Origin: Bacteroidia bacterium
GTDB taxonomy: Bacteria; Bacteroidota; Bacteroidia; J057; JAIXKT01
NCBI GenBank assembly: GCA_026932145.1
Contig: JAIXKT010000039.1
Location: forward strand, 9,088 to 52,024
DNA: 42,937 nt
Direction: 5' to 3'
Shown here: positions 38,339 through 42,937 of the stretch, in pieces
Position numbering within the stretch: position 1 is the first letter of the stretch
How the letters are laid out: each line of letters opens with the position of its first letter
Translations under genes and position numbers: made by a program
The notes under the pieces: generated by a model
The model's input: only the letters and a program-made list of their open reading frames with translations
The model's database searches: none
Told to the model about the DNA's origin: nothing

Positions 38339-40522
38339 ATGCAGAAAACGACTCTTTTTCTAATCCTAACCTTTCTGGTTATCTTTACTTTTTCTGAATC
38401 AGTTGCGTATGCACAGTCTTCGGTTTGTGGAACAGATGACCCCTATGAGTATTATCGGGGAACGAATACTACTTGGAACCCGGAAACTGACCCTAATGAA
38501 ATCTTTTATCGGGCGTTTATAGATAGAAATTCTGAATTGTTAAACCCCTCATTTAAAGTAAATGCCGCTAATGCCAGAGTAATTCCGGTTGTTGTTCATG
38601 TTATTCATGATGAAGTTGCTGATGTTCCTTTTGATGAAAAAATTGGAGTAGAGCAGATTTTGAGTCAGTTTGATATATTAAATCAGGATTATCGCCGGAT
38701 GCCCGGCAGCCGCGGCTTTGGTTCCGGAGCAGATATGGGCATTGAGTTCCAATTAGCAACAAAAGACCCGCAGGGAAATCCGCATTCAGGAATTAACTAC
38801 CTAAGCTCACCCCTAACAGCTCATTCCAAAAATAATGATGCGAACCTTAAAAACCTGATTAAGTGGGATCAGACTAAATATCTGAATGTGTGGTTAGTAA
38901 AAAGTATGGAACCTGCCGGATATGCAACATTTCCTACTACGATATTCAACCCCAATGACGGAGTTGTAATCCTATCAACCCATTGGGGAGTAACCGGCTC
39001 TGGGACGGCACCGGGTAGGTCTGGTAGAACAGCCCCCCACGAATTTGGCCACTGGCTGAGTTTATTTCATAACTTCCAAGGCGGCTGCGGAACAAGTAAC
39101 TGCAACACTTCCGGCGATAATGTGTGCGACACACCTCCTACCATAGAAAAAAGCGAAATTAAGGGTTCTAATCCCCGCCAAAACTCTTGTATTACCGATA
39201 ACCCCGATCTTCCAGATAATTCCCGTAACTATATGGACTATTCCGGTGATGATTATGTAGATATGTTTACCGCCGGCCAGCGCACCCGCGCTATAGCTAC
39301 ACTAAATAACCCCGGTATGCCTCAACGCTACCAAATGACCACAGATGCAAACCACGAAGCAACCGGTATCGGCAAATATGCAAAACCAAAAGCATTGTTT
39401 TGGGTCTCTAACCAAAATCCCTGCATAAATACCGAAATTAAGTTTACAGACTATTCACAAGGGTATCCTGACCATTGGGAGTGGAGTTTCCCCGGAGGTA
39501 CTCCGACTACCAGCAACGTTCAAGAACCTACGGTTTATTATACCCAACCCGGAACTTATGAAGTCAGCTTACGTGTAGCTAACATCACAGATACATCTAC
39601 ATTGTTTGTGCGTACCGGTTTCATAACGGTTTCTGATACAAGCTATACGCTGCCTTTTACAGAAGACTTTGAGGCGGCAGTGTTTCCGCCACGTCATTGG
39701 AAGTTAGATAATCCTGATTTTGCTTGGCCGGGTTCTGTTAAGTGGGACCGCTGGACATACGAAAGCGGCTTTAACCAAAGTACGGCTTGTGTACGTATGG
39801 CTTGCGCCAACTATCCGTCAATGGGACAACGAGACGGATTAATAACTCCTTCACTAAACTTTACGGGAGTAGCCCACCCAAAACTCTCCTTCAGCCTCGC
39901 CTATAACACAATGTACTTTGAACGCTTAGCTGCAAGCGGTTCAGACCCAATATCTTATTTTTATGACTATAACGATACCTTAGCCGTTTATGCCTCAGAA
40001 GACTGCGGCCAAACTTATCAAAGAGTATTTTACAAAGGCGGAACAGACCTAAAAACTACCAGTAGAAACTCTTATAACGGACTTATATTCAGCCAACTAG
40101 CACAAGATGAATGGAAAAAATTTGAAATTGACTTAACTCCCTTTGCCAATAAAACGAATGTCCAATTTCGGATAGAAACTATTAACGGATACGGTAACCA
40201 TGTTTACTTAGATGACCTACACATTTTTGCAGACACAGCATCAGTATCCCGTGAATCTGCTATGAACCAACTAACTGCTCAAGTATTTCCAAACCCGAAT
40301 AACGGCCTGATGTATATAACTACCGAAACCCAAAGTCAAGAAGAAATAACGGTTTCTGTTTGGGATGTACACGGCAAAAATCTTAAAACCATTCAATATA
40401 AGCCGGTATCAAAGCAGACCGTTTCTCTCAATCTCCATGAAGAAAACCTTATCCCGGGCATTTATCTACTTAAAATTCAACAAAGAGAACGTGTTTTTAG
40501 CCAAAAAATTCTCATACAATAA
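38339..40522 (+). CDS. M43-type secreted metalloprotease with PKD and T9SS sorting domains
   Basis: A 727-aa exported protease. Signal peptide about 1-26. The metzincin site is HEFGHWLSLFH (His234, Glu235, His238, His244), with the Met-turn in RNYMDYSGDD (Met299), the pattern of the M43 pappalysin/cytophagalysin family. Cysteines around 250-284 (GGCGTSNC, NVCDTPP, NSCITD) fit the family's disulfides. A PKD domain spans about 350-432 (WEWSFPGGTPTT, PGTYEVSLRV), then a jelly-roll-like region to about 640, then a type A T9SS sorting domain (VFPNPNNGLMYI, PGIYLLKI). Predicted to be secreted by T9SS and degrade extracellular protein. A TTG at 38330 overlaps the promoter, so ATG 38339 was chosen. 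Confidence 0.92.
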   Translation: MQKTTLFLILTFLVIFTFSESVAYAQSSVCGTDDPYEYYRGTNTTWNPETDPNEIFYRAFIDRNSELLNPSFKVNAANARVIPVVVHVIHDEVADVPFDEKIGVEQILSQFDILNQDYRRMPGSRGFGSGADMGIEFQLATKDPQGNPHSGINYLSSPLTAHSKNNDANLKNLIKWDQTKYLNVWLVKSMEPAGYATFPTTIFNPNDGVVILSTHWGVTGSGTAPGRSGRTAPHEFGHWLSLFHNFQGGCGTSNCNTSGDNVCDTPPTIEKSEIKGSNPRQNSCITDNPDLPDNSRNYMDYSGDDYVDMFTAGQRTRAIATLNNPGMPQRYQMTTDANHEATGIGKYAKPKALFWVSNQNPCINTEIKFTDYSQGYPDHWEWSFPGGTPTTSNVQEPTVYYTQPGTYEVSLRVANITDTSTLFVRTGFITVSDTSYTLPFTEDFEAAVFPPRHWKLDNPDFAWPGSVKWDRWTYESGFNQSTACVRMACANYPSMGQRDGLITPSLNFTGVAHPKLSFSLAYNTMYFERLAASGSDPISYFYDYNDTLAVYASEDCGQTYQRVFYKGGTDLKTTSRNSYNGLIFSQLAQDEWKKFEIDLTPFANKTNVQFRIETINGYGNHVYLDDLHIFADTASVSRESAMNQLTAQVFPNPNNGLMYITTETQSQEEITVSVWDVHGKNLKTIQYKPVSKQTVSLNLHEENLIPGIYLLKIQQRERVFSQKILIQ

Positions 40523-40584
40523 TGAACACACTAAAACTCAGCCTTAAATAAGCTCTTAGGCATTAAACCTTTGCCAAAAAATAG

Positions 40585-40592
40585 TAACTTTG
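40585..40592 (+). promoter_or_regulatory. -7 element TAACTTTG for the PPIase-like genes
   Basis: It lies 14 nt before GTG 40607 and 68 nt before ATG 40661; it rules out the earlier TTG at 40571 as start. Confidence 0.55.
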
Positions 40593-40606
40593 CACCTAAT
40601 TTTAAG

Positions 40607-41491
40607 GTGTATTTTCGACTAACTCTTTCAAGATTTTATTTTTTAAACCGCAGAATAAGTATGTTGATCATACTTGTTTTGCTGTCTGCTTGCCATGATA
40701 AGTCAAATAACCTATCAATAGTGATAGCAAAATACAAGGATAAAGAACTTACCAACGGAGACATTCTGAATCAATTGCCGGCTAACGTTGATTCAACAGA
40801 CAGTATTCGCTACACAAAACTATACGCATCTCAATGGATTCAGGAACAGGTTCTTACAGATAAAGCCTTTGAAATTGTTGGTGATCTAAAAAACCAAATA
40901 CTCCCAAAAGTTGAAGACTATAAGAGAAAGTTAGCTATCCTCGCGCTGAATAGATTTTTAATTGATAAACAATTAGATACCATCATAACGCCTCAACAAA
41001 TAACGGAATATTACGATGCACACAAAAGTGAATACGTAAACAAAACCACTTTGTATCAATATTCCTATGTAAGGACTTCAAACCAAGATACACCAGAACT
41101 TAGATTGCGCCTTGTTTCTGAAGACCCCAAAGACAAAACCATCGTGTTAGAATGGTGTAAGAAAAATGCTATTGACTATAAATTAGACGAAAGTTGGGTG
41201 GACGAGCTAACCCTCAGTAAATTACCGGCTGCTGCCGGCTGTAATCCAGCTTTTTTTATCCCCAATAAACAAGTGTGTTATTACACGCAACAAGTTTCTG
41301 GAAAGCAAGTTCTGATTTTTTTTACCGTAATTAGAATCTTAAAAGTAGGAGAAGCACTACCTATAAAAATGATTCAAGATAAAATAAAGAACCAAATTTT
41401 AGAACTACGCAAACAAACGCTCTTAAAACAGTACCAAGAAAATGCACTCAAAGAGGCTCTTGCTAACCAAGATATTCAACAAAACATTTAG
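40607..41491 (+). CDS. SurA/PpiC-related lipoprotein lacking a clear parvulin domain
   Basis: A 294-aa lipoprotein (Cys29 in VLLSACHD) with a SurA-N-like helical part: ELTNGDILNQLPANV, then ASQWIQEQVLTDKAFEI and TPQQITEYYDAHKSEYV, which is the linker usually found before a PpiC domain. The region after that does not show the parvulin SHILI or GGDLG motifs, so it is probably a chaperone-like protein rather than an active isomerase. The start is uncertain: GTG 40607 gives a positively charged n-region for the signal; ATG 40661 gives only ten residues before the Cys. It overlaps the next gene by 50 bp. In Bacteroidota such genes commonly sit in a row upstream of a SurA homologue. Confidence 0.75.
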   Translation: MYFRLTLSRFYFLNRRISMLIILVLLSACHDKSNNLSIVIAKYKDKELTNGDILNQLPANVDSTDSIRYTKLYASQWIQEQVLTDKAFEIVGDLKNQILPKVEDYKRKLAILALNRFLIDKQLDTIITPQQITEYYDAHKSEYVNKTTLYQYSYVRTSNQDTPELRLRLVSEDPKDKTIVLEWCKKNAIDYKLDESWVDELTLSKLPAAAGCNPAFFIPNKQVCYYTQQVSGKQVLIFFTVIRILKVGEALPIKMIQDKIKNQILELRKQTLLKQYQENALKEALANQDIQQNI

Positions 41492-42821
41492 TTTTATTCG
41501 ACTAACCATCGTTTGCTCATTCATCCTTTCCCAAAACTTATTAGGGCAAACTGCAGATAAGATTATCGCTATCATAGACGATGATATTATTTTAGAATCT
41601 GAACTGCAAAGCCAGTATCAATATTTTATTAAAAATGGACAAACAGATGATGGTACTTTAATGTGTTCTGTTTTTGAAAACTTATTGATTAGTAAGCTAT
41701 TACTCTCAAAAGCTCGAATGGATAGCTTAAAAGTATCAGCAGACCAAATTGAAAATGAGCTTAATAGAAGGATAGCTATGTTTGTTCACCAGTTTGGTTC
41801 AGAAGAGGAACTTGAAAAATTCAACAAAAAATCAATGATTGAATTTCGATTAGAGTTACGTCCCAAGATACGGGAGCAACTTTTGATTGACCAAATGAAA
41901 TCGAAAATCACCGAAGGCGTAGCCGTAACCCCCAAAGAAATTCGGGATTTTTTTAATAGCCAGCCCAAAGACAGTTTGCCATACCTGCCCGCTGAGGTCG
42001 AAATCAGCCATATCTTAATCAAGCTGAAACCTTCTATTGCCAAAGTTCAAGAAACAATAGACCAACTAAAAGAAATCCGCAGCCAAATCGTTTTAGGGAA
42101 AATGAGATTTGAAGAAATGGCTACCTATTATTCCGAAGATCCCGGCAGCAAACGTGAAGGTGGAATGCTCGGAGAGTTCGGAAGAGGGCAAATGGTACCA
42201 GAATTTGAAGACATTGCCTATAACTTACATGAAGGCGAAATCTCAGAACCATTTTCAACAGCCTTTGGCTATCACATCATCAAATTACATAAAAAAATTG
42301 GCGATAGAGTTGTAGCAAGCCATATCCTCATAAAACCCAGATTAGACGAAGAAGCCGAAGAACGCGCTATCGCAAAACTTGACTCTATTAGAAAATTAAT
42401 CTTGCAAGATTCTTTAACATTTGAAAACGCAGCTTCTCGGTTTTCAGATGATAGAGTTTCCAAAGATAATGGCGGTTTCTTAACAAATACAGCCGGCGAA
42501 ACCAAAATCCCAATAGACCAGCTCGATGCCGATTTATACCTAAAAATAGATAAACTGAAAATTAAAGAACTATCAGAACCATTAGAGTACTATTACCAAG
42601 AAAATGGGGAGTCTGTCAAAGCCTATCATATTGTTAAATTAAGGGCAAAATATCCTCCACATAGAGCTAATTTAAAAGACGATTATACCAAATTTCAGCA
42701 AGCTGCTCTCCAAGCTAAACAAGCTGCTGAACTCGAAAAATGGTTTCAAACGGCTAAACAACAAGTGTTTATCGAAATCAAAGATGGGCCTTGCAAGCAG
42801 GCTTTACAAGGCTGGTACTGA
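41442..42821 (+). CDS. SurA-like periplasmic peptidyl-prolyl isomerase with two parvulin domains
   Basis: A 459-aa exported chaperone for outer-membrane proteins. Signal peptide ends near LLGQ (about residue 36). The SurA N domain follows (ADKIIAIIDDDIILESELQ, IENELNRRI), then parvulin domain 1 at about 180-280 (EVEISHILIK, YYSEDPGSKREGGMLGEFGR, FGYHIIKLH) and parvulin domain 2 at about 285-390 (VVASHILIKPR, RFSDDRVSKDNGGFL, YHIVKLR). The C-terminus QVFIEIKDGP is the usual SurA end. Domain 1 keeps more of the active-site pattern than domain 2. The start at ATG 41442 lies 50 bp inside the preceding gene; TTG 41460 is an alternative. Confidence 0.9.
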   Translation: MHSKRLLLTKIFNKTFSFIRLTIVCSFILSQNLLGQTADKIIAIIDDDIILESELQSQYQYFIKNGQTDDGTLMCSVFENLLISKLLLSKARMDSLKVSADQIENELNRRIAMFVHQFGSEEELEKFNKKSMIEFRLELRPKIREQLLIDQMKSKITEGVAVTPKEIRDFFNSQPKDSLPYLPAEVEISHILIKLKPSIAKVQETIDQLKEIRSQIVLGKMRFEEMATYYSEDPGSKREGGMLGEFGRGQMVPEFEDIAYNLHEGEISEPFSTAFGYHIIKLHKKIGDRVVASHILIKPRLDEEAEERAIAKLDSIRKLILQDSLTFENAASRFSDDRVSKDNGGFLTNTAGETKIPIDQLDADLYLKIDKLKIKELSEPLEYYYQENGESVKAYHIVKLRAKYPPHRANLKDDYTKFQQAALQAKQAAELEKWFQTAKQQVFIEIKDGPCKQALQGWY

Positions 42822-42835
42822 TAGCTGATATTATC

Positions 42836-42884
42836 ATATAAAAAGAGGGCGGGAGCAAAATTTGCTCCCGCCCTCTTTTTATAT
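42836..42884 (+). terminator. Strong rho-independent terminator after the SurA-like gene
   Basis: A perfect palindrome: 24 bp at 42836-42859 pair with 42861-42884 around a single A. The core is GAGGGCGGGAGC with its complement, flanked by an A-tract and a T-tract, 14 bp after the stop codon. It would work in both directions, which may protect against transcription from the right. Confidence 0.92.
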
Positions 42885-42937
42885 ACTTTGAGCCTGTTGC
42901 ACGACAAAAAGAATAAAAATATTTAACTATTTGATTT

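Noticed and set aside
1-42937. CRISPR arrays, tRNA and rRNA genes
   Set aside because: No regularly spaced direct repeats, no cloverleaf with a TTCGA-type loop and no rRNA-like conserved blocks were recognised on reading the intergenic spaces; a covariance-model scan would be decisive.

Overview
The window looks like a chromosomal segment of a Bacteroidota (Bacteroidetes) bacterium, probably an environmental member; I cannot place it to family. Supporting signs: two secreted proteins end in a type IX secretion (Por) sorting domain, there are GWxTD, DUF2795 and Bacteroidota-type alanine dehydrogenase proteins, Shine-Dalgarno sequences are nearly absent, and the Bacteroidota -7 promoter element TAnnTTTG (or TAnnTTCG) stands in front of most transcription units. 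The DNA is moderately AT-rich and densely coded. I saw no rRNA, tRNA or CRISPR array.

Layout. 1-475 (-) is the N-terminal part of an IS630-like transposase running off the left edge. 681-2981 (+): phosphatidylserine decarboxylase (psd) and a DUF262/DUF1524 (GmrSD-like) protein. 3032-8613 (-): beta-barrel-like protein, a T9SS-secreted FN3 protein, and an apparent operon of hpd, a thioredoxin-fold protein and a GT-C-type membrane protein. 8748-15058 (+): MFS transporter, corA, thymidine kinase, ferritin coupled to a nucleoside phosphorylase, alanine dehydrogenase and Mn-type superoxide dismutase. 15072-22578 (-): PgpH-like c-di-AMP phosphodiesterase, penicillin-acylase-family hydrolase, a second GT-C-like membrane protein, and a histidine kinase/response regulator pair. 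22854-32949 (+): an NCS1 permease with an inserted extracytoplasmic domain, translationally coupled to an OppA-like lipoprotein; DUF2795, GWxTD, an RlmB-like rRNA methyltransferase, an unknown 482-aa protein, a stand-alone 5'-nucleotidase C-terminal lipoprotein, a PfkB kinase and PPK2. 32951-33310 (-): HMA metal-binding protein. 33461-34857 (+): SAM methyltransferase coupled to a HAD hydrolase. 34850-38204 (-): a four-gene overlapping operon (unknown secreted protein, rdgB, udk, M1 peptidase). 38339-42821 (+): M43-type T9SS-secreted metalloprotease and two SurA-like chaperone genes, closed by a very strong palindromic terminator.

Most of the content is housekeeping or accessory metabolism. 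No complete, multi-gene undescribed system is evident. The observations most worth following are: (i) nine genes whose -7 box lies only 3-6 nt before the start codon, implying leaderless or near-leaderless mRNAs; (ii) the NCS1 permease with about 100 extra periplasmic residues, overlapping a solute-binding lipoprotein gene; (iii) an orphan DUF262/DUF1524 protein with a substituted DGQQR-type motif, placed behind psd; (iv) a perfect 18-bp inverted repeat abutting the ald promoter.
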